From contig NZ_BIML01000003.1 in the NCBI RefSeq assembly GCF_004001065.1, forward strand, positions 124,001 through 188,000: 64,000 bases of DNA, in the 5' to 3' direction. This stretch comes from Paenibacillus xylaniclasticus (GTDB lineage Bacteria > Bacillota > Bacilli > Paenibacillales > Paenibacillaceae). The notes under the pieces were generated by a model that saw only the letters and a list, made by a program, of their open reading frames with translations, was not told the origin of the DNA and did no database searches. A program made the translations under genes and the position numbers. Shown here in pieces: positions 38,021-46,382 of the stretch (its first letter is position 1; every line of letters begins with the position of its first letter).

Positions 38021-38977
38021 TTAACGCTCCATTCGAACCGGAACCTTCGTCTGATGAATAGCGGCCTGTACGATATCCTCAGCCTTCAAACCATTCATCC
38101 TCGCTTCCGCCTGCACAATAATTCGGTGTGGTAGTACCGCCTCTGCCATCCGCTTCACGTCATCCGGCGTTACGAACGAACGCTCACGCAGCAGAGCGGA
38201 AGCTTTAGCAGCGCGCATTAACGATACGGCTGCACGCGGGCTTGCTCCGAGGAAAGCGCCGCGATGCGATCGGGTGGCACGCACGATCTGTACCGTATAT
38301 TCAGCCACTCCGCTATCGACATGCACTTCTGATACAAGCTGCTGCAGCCGAAGAAGATCGTCAATTGAAGCAACCTGCTCAATCCGGTCGGACGGATGTC
38401 CTCCATCCACAGCGCTAATCATCCGCTGCTCGTCGGCCTCGGACGGATAGCCAAGAGATAGCTTTATCATAAATCGGTCCAGCTGTGCTTCCGGCAATAC
38501 ATATGTACCTTCGAATTCGATCGGGTTCTGTGTTGCGATAAGCAGGAATGGACGCGGCAGCTCGTACGTCTCCCCATCCACCGTCACATGCCCCTCCTCC
38601 ATCGCTTCCAGCAGCGCCGATTGTGTCTTCGTCGTCGCGCGATTAATCTCGTCCGCAAGCAGCAGATGGCACATAATCGGTCCTGCCCGGAACAAGAACG
38701 CCTCTTGCTTCGGATGATAGATGGAAACGCCAGTAATATCGGTCGGAAGCAAATCCGGATTGCACTGAATACGACGAAATTGGCCGCCGATTGATTTCGC
38801 GAGCGCTTTGACGAGCTGCGTCTTACCCGTTCCTGGGACGTCTTCAAGCAGCACATGGCCTCCAGCGAGAACAGCCGTTAAAAGGCGGTCAATTTCTTCT
38901 TGCTTGCCTAGAATACAGCTCTCTAAATTAGTTCGAATGGCGGAGCAAATTTGCAGATCAGTCTCATGCAACTCCAT
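38021..38977 (-). CDS. MoxR family AAA+ ATPase
   Basis: A 318-residue AAA+ chaperone-like ATPase. Walker A is DVPGTGKT with Lys52, Walker B is LLLADEIN with Asp109-Glu110, and the sensor region is FLLIATQNPIEFEGTYVLPE, a MoxR signature. The C-terminal lid contains HRGAFLGASPRAAVSLMRAA. It is first in the operon with DUF58 and transglutaminase genes, with GGGAGG before the ATG. MoxR proteins act in maturation of partner proteins, often with von Willebrand-type domains such as DUF58. Confidence 0.94.
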   Translation of the reverse strand: MELHETDLQICSAIRTNLESCILGKQEEIDRLLTAVLAGGHVLLEDVPGTGKTQLVKALAKSIGGQFRRIQCNPDLLPTDITGVSIYHPKQEAFLFRAGPIMCHLLLADEINRATTKTQSALLEAMEEGHVTVDGETYELPRPFLLIATQNPIEFEGTYVLPEAQLDRFMIKLSLGYPSEADEQRMISAVDGGHPSDRIEQVASIDDLLRLQQLVSEVHVDSGVAEYTVQIVRATRSHRGAFLGASPRAAVSLMRAAKASALLRERSFVTPDDVKRMAEAVLPHRIIVQAEARMNGLKAEDIVQAAIHQTKVPVRMER

Positions 38978-39077
38978 GGATATGAACCTCCCGATTCTAC
39001 AAGTATCTAGCAGACATTACGACAATCTATTTCCATTTTACTAAATATACGGTAACGCGTATATGTCCGCCCTAACC

Positions 39078-39114
39078 AAAAAAAATTGGAGGATTCCACA
39101 GCGGAACCCTCCAA
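39078..39114 (-). terminator. Terminator after spoVAE
   Basis: On the minus strand TTGGAGGGTTCC pairs with GGAATCCTCCAA and is followed by eight T. Confidence 0.9.
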
Positions 39115-39128
39115 CTTCGTTGTGAAGC

Positions 39129-39479
39129 CTAACCTTTGGGCCGGACCACAACCGATGCAAGAAACGAAAAAATAATCGCAGCCGAAATACCAGCGCTCGT
39201 AAGCTTGAAAATACCGGTGATCACACCGATCCAGCCGTCCTCGCGCAGAGACGTGAGAGCGCCATGGACAAGCGCATTGCCGAAGCTTGTAATCGGTACG
39301 GTCGCGCCCGCTCCGGCAAAGTCGACAAGCGGATCATACAATCCGATACCGTCTAATACGGCTCCGATGACGACGAGCGTTGCCATTGTATGGGCTGGGG
39401 TCAGCTTCAATACATCAAACATAAGCTGACCGACGACGCATATCGCTCCGCCAATAAGAAATGCCCACAAAAACTGCAT
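39129..39479 (-). CDS. spoVAE: Stage V sporulation protein AE (SpoVAE)
   Basis: Small membrane protein of the SpoVA channel, which moves dipicolinic acid into the forespore and out at germination. The 116-residue protein starts [19 protein letters not shown], has four or so membrane helices, and contains [20 protein letters not shown], a motif shared with SpoVAC. The start chosen has AAGGGGGTG upstream; a longer frame has no such site. The order spoVAC-spoVAD-spoVAE is kept, but spoVAA, AB and AF are absent here. Confidence 0.93.
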   Translation of the reverse strand: MQFLWAFLIGGAICVVGQLMFDVLKLTPAHTMATLVVIGAVLDGIGLYDPLVDFAGAGATVPITSFGNALVHGALTSLREDGWIGVITGIFKLTSAGISAAIIFSFLASVVVRPKG

Positions 39480-39483
39480 ACGC

Positions 39484-40497
39484 CTACACCCCCTTGCCCG
39501 CGATTGCCACCGCATGCGCAATGCCAGGAATCGATTCGCCTTGCTGAAAAGACAACGGTGAGAGCAGAGCCCCTGTCGCGACGACTAGAATGCGCTTCAG
39601 CTCACCTCTTGCCAGCTTCTTCAGCAAATGCCCGTACGTGACGACAGCCGAGCAGCCGCAGCCGCTTCCTCCCGCCTGTACCTTCTGCTTATTGACATTG
39701 TAGACCATTAGCCCGCAATCATTAAAAATCGTATCGTTCATCGGAACGCCGTTACGAAGCAGCAGCTCCTTAGCAATCGGATGGCCCACGGTGGCTAGAT
39801 CACCCGTCACGATGAGATCGTAATCAGATGGTTGGCGGCCCGTATCATTGAAATGAGCTTGAATCGTATCGACAGCGGCTGGCGCCATCGCAGCTCCCAT
39901 ATTGAACGGGTCCGTAATGCCCAAATCCATCACCTTGCCAATCGTCGCGCATTCGACGACCGGTCCGTCGCCCGTCGGCGCTACAACAGCCGCTCCCGCG
40001 CCTGTTACTGTATACTGCGCCGTCGGCGGTTTCTGCGAGCCATACTCGGTCGGATACCGGAACTGCTTCTCCGCCGTACAGTTATGGCTGCATGTTCCGG
40101 CCATTGCGTACTGTGCATTACCAGAATCAACGAGCTGTGCCGCAATTGCAAGCGTCTCCATCGACGTCGAGCAGGCACCGAACGTACCGATATATGGAGC
40201 GCCGATCGAACGAGCGGCAAAGCTGTTGCTAATAATTTGGTTCATTAAGTCGCCGCCGATATAGAATTGGATGTCGTCCTTCTTCAACCCAGCGTGCCGG
40301 ATAGCGAAATTGGTTGCCTGCTCAAGCAGAAGGCGCTCAGCCTTCTCCCAGCTTTTCTGCTGCATGTCGAGCTCTGGGTGGATGAGATCAAAGTCTTCGG
40401 CAAGCGGACCTTCGCCTTCATCCGGTCCGACGACGCTTGACGCCCCGATTATAACCGGCTTATTGTTGAACCACCACGATTGTTGACCCTTCAACAT
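39484..40497 (-). CDS. spoVAD: Stage V sporulation protein AD (SpoVAD)
   Basis: Peripheral protein of the SpoVA complex that binds dipicolinic acid. It has a thiolase-like fold of 337 residues, with [20 protein letters not shown] near the start, [20 protein letters not shown] around the thiolase-type cysteine, and [20 protein letters not shown] near the end. GGAGG lies ahead of the ATG and the gene overlaps the end of spoVAC by a base. A sigma-G promoter is expected upstream of spoVAC but I could not place it firmly. Confidence 0.95.
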   Translation of the reverse strand: MLKGQQSWWFNNKPVIIGASSVVGPDEGEGPLAEDFDLIHPELDMQQKSWEKAERLLLEQATNFAIRHAGLKKDDIQFYIGGDLMNQIISNSFAARSIGAPYIGTFGACSTSMETLAIAAQLVDSGNAQYAMAGTCSHNCTAEKQFRYPTEYGSQKPPTAQYTVTGAGAAVVAPTGDGPVVECATIGKVMDLGITDPFNMGAAMAPAAVDTIQAHFNDTGRQPSDYDLIVTGDLATVGHPIAKELLLRNGVPMNDTIFNDCGLMVYNVNKQKVQAGGSGCGCSAVVTYGHLLKKLARGELKRILVVATGALLSPLSFQQGESIPGIAHAVAIAGKGV

Positions 40498-41000
40498 TAA
40501 TGGTTCCCTCCGGTGCCGAAGATCAAATGGCCAATGCCGACGAAGAAGGCGGCAACTGTCCCGTATACGATAACGGAGCCTGCCAGCTTGAACATATTCG
40601 CGCCGACACCGAGCACTAATCCTTCTGCCCGATGCTCCAGCGCTGCCGACGCCATCGAGTTAGCGAAGCCTGTAACAGGAACAGCTGTTCCCGCACCGGC
40701 CCACTGCGCGATTTTGTCGTACACGCCAAGACATGTCAGCACAACTGAGATAAAAATAAGCGTCGCCACGGTCGGATTGCTCGCTGCTTCCCTCTTCATG
40801 CCGGCCAGATGAATATACAGCTGCTGAATAAACTCTCCCAGTACGCAAATTGCCCCACCAACGACGAACGCTTTGATACAATTCGTTAGAACGGACCGCG
40901 CCGGCTCCCGCTGCTTGGCAAACGTCTGGTATTCCTTCGGTGACATGCTCATTTTCTTATAAGGGCGTTCGCCCGCACTGCTCGTGGACAACAACGTCAT
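40497..41000 (-). CDS. spoVAC: Stage V sporulation protein AC (SpoVAC)
   Basis: Membrane protein of the SpoVA channel, reported in Bacillus to behave as a mechanosensitive channel. It has four or five hydrophobic helices and the conserved VTGFANSMASAALEHRAEG region. The start is uncertain. The ATG reported here sits directly against AAGGGAG; a TTG two codons later is at better spacing, and an inner ATG (MSMSPKEYQ) matches the usual family start. Any of these gives about 150 to 168 residues. It is first in spoVAC-AD-AE. Confidence 0.9.
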   Translation of the reverse strand: MTLLSTSSAGERPYKKMSMSPKEYQTFAKQREPARSVLTNCIKAFVVGGAICVLGEFIQQLYIHLAGMKREAASNPTVATLIFISVVLTCLGVYDKIAQWAGAGTAVPVTGFANSMASAALEHRAEGLVLGVGANMFKLAGSVIVYGTVAAFFVGIGHLIFGTGGNH

Positions 41001-41092
41001 CTCCCTTGCGCCAAAGTCGATTTCATTATTTGTTAATGCCGACTCGTTTATCCACTGCTGCATCAGGACGCTCGCAATGAGTTCAAAAATTT

Positions 41093-41486
41093 TTAGAGCA
41101 TTGTTTTCAAAGCTTTAATCTGCTCGATATGCCGCTGCTCATGCAGATAGAGTAATCCGCTCCATTGGTCTAAGGGCAAATTCCCAAGGCATGATGCTGT
41201 ACGATAATGGCTTCTAATATCGTCCTATCGTTCACTTTACTTATTGCATCGTTTAATTTACTTCTGGATTCTTCTTCGATCTGTCCAGCACAATGTGTAT
41301 AGGTTTGCGCGTTGATTTAGTTTCTGTTCCACTTCTAGTCTCGAGCCCTGTTCAGTGATGACAAACCTGTGCTATGCTCCATCGATTAAAATCCACTCTG
41401 TAGTTAAACTCCGTATCATCAAGACCAACAATTTCTTTGATCAAGGCTTCTCTAGTTCTAATTAAATTTGCTTTAAGCTCCTCCAT
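41093..41486 (-). pseudogene. Remnant of a DinB family protein gene
   Basis: The start is intact (GAGGGTG, then an ATG giving MEELKANLIRTREALIKEIV, FNYRVDFNRWSIAQVCHH), but a TGA follows at once. Beyond it only scraps remain, and the end reads PLDQWSGLLYLHEQRHIEQI followed by KALKTML in another frame. These are the beginning and the metal-binding His-rich end of a DinB four-helix-bundle protein. At 394 bases the locus is shorter than an intact gene of about 470, so bases were lost as well as shifted. Confidence 0.78.
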
Positions 41487-41525
41487 ACTTCACCCTCTCC
41501 TTATATCCGAAACCATTATGATAAG

Positions 41526-41540
41526 TAGTACTTGGTACTA
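41526..41540. promoter_or_regulatory. Palindromic operator-like site upstream of the DinB remnant
   Basis: TAGTAC-TTG-GTACTA is a perfect inverted repeat about 40 bases upstream of the dead DinB gene. It adjoins a TACAAT that could be its -10 element. No regulator gene is adjacent. Confidence 0.4.
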
Positions 41541-41594
41541 AATTGTACGATTTTATTGAAATGATCAACCATCCTATCAACAAGCCCCAATAGC

Positions 41595-41620
41595 AAAAGA
41601 CCTGCCGCACGGCAGGTCTT
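41595..41620 (-). terminator. Terminator of the 30-residue membrane protein gene
   Basis: AAGACCTGCC and GGCAGGTCTT form a perfect stem with a four-base loop, followed on the minus strand by TTTTGC, 15 bases beyond the stop. Confidence 0.85.
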
Positions 41621-41635
41621 CAAGTCGAAAGATCG

Positions 41636-41728
41636 TTACTGAAAGTCAAACAAGTATAAAATCAACAACAAGATCGCCAACAATACGTACAGCACGACCG
41701 AGATGATCATTAATGTTCGTCTACTCAT
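41636..41728 (-). CDS. 30-residue single-span membrane protein
   Basis: A tiny gene found by eye. It encodes MSRRTLMIISVVLYV followed by a continuous hydrophobic stretch ending in LYLFDFQ. The short basic N-terminus should stay inside. GGAAGGGGAG lies seven to eight bases before the ATG, and an intrinsic terminator follows, so it has the full set of signals of a one-gene unit. It belongs to no family I can name; many spore formers carry such short hydrophobic proteins. Confidence 0.65.
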   Translation of the reverse strand: MSRRTLMIISVVLYVLLAILLLILYLFDFQ

Positions 41729-41830
41729 AATGCCGCTCCCCTTCCGCTGCCGCAAGCACGGGCTTCTATAAGTAATGTATGCAGCAAATGCCCACACGGA
41801 AGTTGTCTAACTTGCGTTTGATGCTACCGC

Positions 41831-42424
41831 TTACAAGAAAGAGGAGAACACCTTACGTTCGAGCTCATCCCATTCCGAACGTATAATGCTGTAATAAACA
41901 TCGTCCCGGCACTCACCATACGCATTAACATAGTTACTTCTAAAGATTCCCTCCTGCGTCGCACCAAGCTTCTCCACCGCACGCCGGGAGCGCGCATTGT
42001 CTACGTCAACGCTGAACTGTACCCGATTGCAGCCTAGCTTTCGGAATGCATACGACAACAGCAGGTGCTTACATGCTTGATTGATTCCGGTTCCCCGATA
42101 CTCGCGTCCATACCACGTCCAGCCAATCTCAAGCCTTCTGTTAGGCGCTTGAATACTGCCGTAACGTGTTACGCCTGCGGCTCGCCCCGATTTCTGATCA
42201 ATGACGATGAAAGGATATCCAATGCACTTCTCTCGTACATCAAGCGTTTGTGCGATATATTGATCCAGATCCTCCTCCGTATCGATATGGGCGCCGGTAA
42301 ATTTCGTTATTTCACGGTCAAAAATAATCGCAGCAAGCTCGTCTCTATATTTGGCATGGAATGGCTCTAAGCAAACAACATCATTACGTAAAATGATATG
42401 CTCCTTGAATAAATCGATATCCAT
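41831..42424 (-). CDS. GNAT acetyltransferase, RimJ/RimL-like
   Basis: A 197-residue acetyltransferase of the RimJ/RimL branch. Motifs visible are HIILRNDVVCLEPFHAKYRD, IVIDQKSGRAAGVTRYGSIQ, RRLEIGWTWYGREYRGTGIN (acetyl-CoA site), and NRVQFSVDVDNARSRRAVEK followed by LGATQEGIFRS. The start has GAGG nine bases upstream. The reading frame stays open for another 68 codons, but that part resembles the tail of a different acetyltransferase and is separated by an inverted repeat, so it is excluded. The substrate is unknown. Confidence 0.8.
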   Translation of the reverse strand: MDIDLFKEHIILRNDVVCLEPFHAKYRDELAAIIFDREITKFTGAHIDTEEDLDQYIAQTLDVREKCIGYPFIVIDQKSGRAAGVTRYGSIQAPNRRLEIGWTWYGREYRGTGINQACKHLLLSYAFRKLGCNRVQFSVDVDNARSRRAVEKLGATQEGIFRSNYVNAYGECRDDVYYSIIRSEWDELERKVFSSFL

Positions 42425-42439
42425 AAGCTTATTCCTCGC

Positions 42440-42485
42440 TTTTCCTAATAGATCAATTAGATTTGCTATTATCCTATTAGGAAAA
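42440..42485. repeat. Perfect 12-base inverted repeat
   Basis: TTTTCCTAATAG and CTATTAGGAAAA flank a 22-base AT-rich loop just upstream of the acetyltransferase gene. It could be a terminator-like hairpin of the decayed upstream gene or an operator. Confidence 0.55.
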
Positions 42486-42628
42486 CCAAGCGAAATAAAT
42501 AGAATAACTGTATAATCTTTGGCATTAAACCGCGACTGGCTTACGTTATCTGGTATCGATAGTCTCACCTCAAGCCTTATCTCGTTCGCTCCGCGCTGAG
42601 AGGCCAATCTTTCTAAGTACGCAATCAT
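42440..42628 (-). pseudogene. C-terminal remnant of another GNAT acetyltransferase
   Basis: The stretch reads MIAYLERLASQRGANEIRLE and VRLSIPDN, and then a distorted NAKDYTVILF, the usual helix-strand end of a GNAT domain (family members have an Arg/Leu-rich helix, LEVR strand, FYxKxGY). A stop codon lies immediately upstream and no N-terminal half is found. The frame happens to run into the next, intact acetyltransferase gene. I read it as a gene fragment left by deletion. Confidence 0.5.
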
Positions 42629-42651
42629 TTGTTACAAAGATTCTATAAGAT

Positions 42652-42969
42652 TTATGAATCGGTGTGATTGCTCCGGTTATACTCACTCTCGAATCTATCG
42701 TTGGCTGCTTTAAGCTCGGCGGCTATTTTGGCAAACGAACGACGAAGCATAATATAGAGACCCGCAAGGATAAATGGCAATCCTGACCACATCGTAAACG
42801 TCGTAATGCTCCAGATCGCATCCGGCACTGATTGACGAAACAAGTCCATTTCATTACCTACGTAATTCGGTTTCGACACGTACAAAATAATTCTCTCCAG
42901 CCCACCAAGAACAGTCAGTCCGGCCCCAAGCGACAATAATCCTAAGCCTATCGAACGGTCAGATCGCAT
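42652..42969 (-). CDS. Unrecognised two-span membrane protein, 105 residues
   Basis: No family recognised. The sequence has two clear membrane helices, IGLGLLSLGAGLTVLGGLE (about 7-25) and FTMWSGLPFILAGLYIML (about 58-75). They are joined by a polar segment containing SKPNYVGNEMDLFRQSVPDA, with a charged cytosolic tail. It lies between the acetyltransferase gene and the HisA-like gene on the same strand. It could be a genuine small membrane protein; nothing points to a role. Confidence 0.55.
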   Translation of the reverse strand: MRSDRSIGLGLLSLGAGLTVLGGLERIILYVSKPNYVGNEMDLFRQSVPDAIWSITTFTMWSGLPFILAGLYIMLRRSFAKIAAELKAANDRFESEYNRSNHTDS

Positions 42970-43070
42970 TTTATTCCCCCTTTATGACATATCAGAATCG
43001 AGCATTTGAACTCATTTCACGAGGATGTTTATTATAACGTCAAAAATAGCACTAAGTTACATATTAGTCA

Positions 43071-43107
43071 AAAAAAATAAACAGCACAGGAAGTGCTCCC
43101 ATGCTGT
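43071..43107 (-). terminator. Terminator after the HisA-like gene
   Basis: On the minus strand AACAGCAT pairs with TGCTGTT around an AGCACTTCC centre, followed by a run of T broken by one A. Confidence 0.8.
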
Positions 43108-43125
43108 TATAGAGTTCAAATTTAA

Positions 43126-43881
43126 TTATTGTGCACAGTAAGCGACAACCTGCTCATATGGAAGTCGTCCGCCATAAATATCAAGCGCGCTACCAACCGT
43201 AATATCAAGCTTGCCGCCAGACAAGCGTTTGAACAGCTCCAAATCTTCCATCGAACGCGCGCCGCCTGCATAGGTGCAAGGAATCGTCACCCATTGTGCA
43301 AGCGCTTCGACCAGACTTTGCTGAATGCCGCTCTGCTTGCCCTCAACGTCCACTGCATGAATGAGAAACTCGTCGCAAAACTGCTCTAAGTACCGAATGT
43401 TCGCCTCATTCACTTCAAAGTCGCTGAATAGCTTCCATTGATTCGTTACGACGTACCATTTGCCGTCTTTCTCCTTGCAGCTTAAATCAATGACAAGCTT
43501 GTCCTTGCCTACCTCCGCCACAATAGCGTCCAGGTTGCCTTGATCCAGCTTGCCTTCACGGAAAATATACGACGTTACGATGACATGTGAAGCCCCTTGC
43601 TCCAAATAAAATCGAGCGTTGCCCGCATTAATGCCTCCACCGATCTGTAAGCCGCCCGGATACGCCTGAAGCGCGCGAACAGCCTCTTCTTCATTCCCTC
43701 CGCCAAGCATAATAACGTGGCCGCCGGTGAGCTTGTCCTTCTTGAACAATTGTGCGTAATAAACAGAGTCGTGGCTTGAAACGAAATTTTCGACGACCGC
43801 TCCTTGCTCCGAAGTTAGCGTCTCGCCGACAATCTGCTTCACCTTGCCCTGATGCATATCGATACATGGTCTAAATTTCAT
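43126..43881 (-). CDS. hisA: Eukaryotic-type HisA (ProFAR isomerase)
   Basis: Predicted to isomerise ProFAR to PRFAR in histidine synthesis. The 251-residue TIM barrel starts MKFRPCIDMHQGKVKQIVGE, with catalytic Asp8. The second catalytic Asp178 lies in HAVDVEGKQSG, and phosphate-binding loops are GGGIN at 81-85 and YAGGAR with VGSALDIYGG. The wording of these motifs is that of the fungal/plant HIS6 subfamily rather than usual bacterial HisA. It stands alone with its own terminator, far from any other his gene in the window. The start is the second of two close ATGs, since AAAGG lies nine bases before it. Confidence 0.85.
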   Translation of the reverse strand: MKFRPCIDMHQGKVKQIVGETLTSEQGAVVENFVSSHDSVYYAQLFKKDKLTGGHVIMLGGGNEEEAVRALQAYPGGLQIGGGINAGNARFYLEQGASHVIVTSYIFREGKLDQGNLDAIVAEVGKDKLVIDLSCKEKDGKWYVVTNQWKLFSDFEVNEANIRYLEQFCDEFLIHAVDVEGKQSGIQQSLVEALAQWVTIPCTYAGGARSMEDLELFKRLSGGKLDITVGSALDIYGGRLPYEQVVAYCAQ

Positions 43882-43960
43882 GAACATTATCCTTTCGCAT
43901 GCTGCTAATTTCTTTTATCCTATCATGTTCTTCTCACGTGGTCACGAATATGCTAAATGA

Positions 43961-44359
43961 TGGGGAGCAGCATTCGATACGATGGTGCTGAGCGCATATC
44001 AAATGCTGACAGGAGGCATAGGACTGCTGCTGCTAAGTGCGACTGCTGAGAAACCGGTGTTCGATATCAACAGTAAGTCCATAGCAGTCGTGCTACTATT
44101 AGCGTTCTTCTGTTCGATCGTTCAGTTCTCCTGCTGGTATTACTTACTGCAACAAGGCGACGCAGCAAGAACAAGCTCCTTCCTGCTCCTTGCTCCCCTA
44201 TTCGGCGTATTGACCAGCTGGCTGCTGCTCGGTGAGCAACTCCATATGTATGTAGCCGTTGGCGGAGCACTCATCTGCGCAGGCATCTGCCTTGTTAACC
44301 GCAATGAGCGCAAGTCAGAAGACAAATATAACCCGAAGACAGCAGCTGTAGAGAGCTAG
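43961..44359 (+). pseudogene. C-terminal half of an EamA/DMT family transporter
   Basis: Full EamA exporters have ten helices in two repeats; only the second repeat is present. The reading begins WGAAFDTMVLSAYQMLTGG, the usual start of the second half, directly after a TGA. It then has four hydrophobic helices, FSCWYYLLQQGDAARTSSF and LFGVLTSWLLLGEQL. The first half is absent from the preceding sequence, which belongs to the opposite strand. An internal ATG could start a 125-residue protein, so a half-size product is not excluded, but decay by 5-prime deletion is more likely. Confidence 0.72.
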
Positions 44360-44422
44360 GGACAATGTGGTGGAGAAGCATCAAAGTTACCCCTGCGAGG
44401 AATCGAAGCTTCAGTTATCGAG

Positions 44423-44824
44423 TCAAATGAAAGAAGTGATCAGCTTGAGAAGCGGTACGGCAATCACGATCAATGCGAATACAATGATGAACGATTTGAC
44501 GAAGCCTCTAGTAAAACTAAATGAATCGTCTGGCTGCCGCCGAGCAGCCAGCTGCACCACCGTTTGAATAGCAAGAGAAGCTAGCGTAACGATCGCCGCG
44601 AAGCGGAGCACCTCCAACACATACTGCTTCATTGGCTTAGCAATCGGCACATACACCCCAATATCCTGAACTACTCGATATTCATCCTTCACCCACACAA
44701 GCCCTGTTAGCAAACCAATAATAAAGCTATATATTCCCGTCTTTATGAACTTTTTCTCCAACGAATACAATCGTGATGCAGCTCCTTTCGTAAAAGAAAC
44801 ACCGGAAATAGCATAATTCTTCAT
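44423..44824 (-). CDS. Unrecognised membrane protein, 133 residues
   Basis: No family recognised. It has three hydrophobic segments: FIKTGIYSFIIGLLTGLVWV (about 26-45), VLRFAAIVTLASLAIQTVV (about 73-91) and FVKSFIIVFALIVIAVPLL (about 108-127). Short basic loops separate them (AARRQPDD). It ends 13 bases or so from the convergent EamA remnant and follows the phospholipase-like gene on the same strand. The ribosome-binding site is weak. Its codon use looks normal for the region. Confidence 0.5.
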   Translation of the reverse strand: MKNYAISGVSFTKGAASRLYSLEKKFIKTGIYSFIIGLLTGLVWVKDEYRVVQDIGVYVPIAKPMKQYVLEVLRFAAIVTLASLAIQTVVQLAARRQPDDSFSFTRGFVKSFIIVFALIVIAVPLLKLITSFI

Positions 44825-44840
44825 AAGCTCGGTCTGTTGT

Positions 44841-45425
44841 TTACCGTTTGAGACATACCTGAACCGTGCGATCCAATATGTGAATCACTTGGTTCCATTC
44901 CAGCAGCTCCAGCGGCTCATCCTGATGCTCATCTTTGCTCTCGAAATCGTGGACTAGATCTTGAATAAGTGCAGGCAAGTACCGGTAATCGATCTCGTCG
45001 ATCTCTACAGGCAGCACCTCCAGCGAGGCAAGCTTTAAACCGTAATGATCAATCAGCCTTCCGTTCAGACGTCCGAAATCACGGTAGTAGCTCTCTTGCG
45101 CTATTTTTTTCCGCGGCTGCGGAAGCCATTTAATTAGCGGATAATAGACAGCTTCAAGCCATAATTGGTCAGAGATGAGGTGGTAGTAATAACCGAGATG
45201 AAAGGGATGGATGCGGTCACGAAAATATTTGGCCCCGAATGCTTCATAATCCGAATACATTAAACCTTGTGAATTAAGGCTGCCAAAATGAGATTTGGCC
45301 TTCGGCTCCTGCATATGCTTATGAACGTCAGGCGCGATTCCTCCAAGCCAAAACTGTGGATCGTCAATCTCCATCGCCTCGCCAAGCCTTGTCGTAATGC
45401 AGTAATGCATAATTCTAGAGCCCAA
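44841..45425 (-). CDS. Zinc-dependent phospholipase C-like family protein
   Basis: A 194-residue protein resembling bacterial members of the zinc-dependent phospholipase C fold. Early residues are SRIMHYCITTRLGEA, then FWLGGIAPDVHKHMQEPKAK followed by SHFG, and HPFHLGYYYHLISDQLW. The spaced His and Asp residues are likely metal ligands. The start is taken at TTG (LGSRIMHY), because AAAGGAGG lies nine bases before it. An in-frame ATG 17 codons earlier has no site. There is no signal peptide, so a secreted phospholipase role is doubtful; substrate unknown. Confidence 0.6.
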   Translation of the reverse strand: MGSRIMHYCITTRLGEAMEIDDPQFWLGGIAPDVHKHMQEPKAKSHFGSLNSQGLMYSDYEAFGAKYFRDRIHPFHLGYYYHLISDQLWLEAVYYPLIKWLPQPRKKIAQESYYRDFGRLNGRLIDHYGLKLASLEVLPVEIDEIDYRYLPALIQDLVHDFESKDEHQDEPLELLEWNQVIHILDRTVQVCLKR

Positions 45426-45521
45426 GCCTGCCCGCCTCCTTTGAACGCTGCCGATTTGGTTCAACGCATCTGACATATTGTATTCGCATTAAGCAGCATT
45501 GAAGTCCGAATAATTTAAGCT

Positions 45522-45986
45522 TTACTTAGGGCTGGAGCCTGAAGAAGAAGCTGTGGCAATGTTTTTCATCAGTACCGCTTCTTCCTTACGTGTATAATCG
45601 AACCGCTCATAAGCTTTAATCGCGATGTCATTGTCTGCTCCTGTCAGCACTTTGACATGCTTAACCCCCCTTGAGCGCAGCTCCTCCTCCATATACGCCA
45701 TCAGCATGGAAGCAAGTCCTTGACCTCGTGCACTTGGTTCGACGAACATTTCTGTTAATTCACCACGGAGTTCCCTGTAACAAAATGATTCAAAATACTG
45801 TGCGCATGCGAACGCAGCCGGATGCTCATCCAACAGCGCAATAGCAACGAGCTCATTCGACCGAAGCAAGCTCTCGCGCACTTCTTCCTCCGAAATACGT
45901 ACACCGTTAAACGCTTCATTCAACCGAACCAAGTCTGGTGCATCTGTAATATATGCTCTTCGTACCGATTTTTTGGGTGCTGCCAT
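45522..45986 (-). CDS. GNAT family N-acetyltransferase
   Basis: A complete 154-residue GNAT protein. AYITDAPDLVRLNEAFNGVR begins the fold, VAIALLDEHPAAFACAQYF is the central strand region, LTEMFVEPSARGQGLASMLM is the acetyl-CoA-binding motif A (RGQGLA), and KVLTGADNDIAIKAYERFDY is the C-terminal motif. A good ribosome-binding site (GAGAAGGAGGCACC) precedes the ATG. The acceptor cannot be predicted. Confidence 0.8.
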   Translation of the reverse strand: MAAPKKSVRRAYITDAPDLVRLNEAFNGVRISEEEVRESLLRSNELVAIALLDEHPAAFACAQYFESFCYRELRGELTEMFVEPSARGQGLASMLMAYMEEELRSRGVKHVKVLTGADNDIAIKAYERFDYTRKEEAVLMKNIATASSSGSSPK

Positions 45987-46288
45987 TATAGGTGCCTCCT
46001 TCTCAAGTTAATTCATCTCATATTTACATAGTACTTCAGGCGGTTCACCAATATCGCCTGAACGTTATTCTAAAGCGGACTGCTTAATAGCGAGTGCGCT
46101 TTCACTATGCCACATTCCGGACGGGTTTAGTGTATATATTCGCCACTAATGTGGCCAATCTCCTTCCAGCATCCTGAAATTACCAGGTAGGACACTCATC
46201 TCGCCCTACTATGCATCGATTCTCCTATTTCCTACCGAAATATACCCATAATTCCCATGATCTAATCAATAAGTCCTATTTCACATTT
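45987..46288. other. Intergenic stretch without an identifiable gene
   Basis: I see no coding frame with family similarity, terminator or strong repeat here. It separates the acetyltransferase gene from the divergent ogt unit. Confidence 0.5.
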
Positions 46289-46317
46289 TTGTGCTTTTAA
46301 TGGATATTCCGTACAAT
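46289..46317 (+). promoter_or_regulatory. Possible promoter of ogt
   Basis: TTGTGC and TACAAT are separated by 17 bases about 65 bases upstream of the ogt ATG. The -35 match is only partial. Confidence 0.4.
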
Positions 46318-46382
46318 CGGTTCACATTCGGTTTATACTGTTTGTAGAAGAGATCTCTAATCGAATAGAAAGGAGCCACAAC

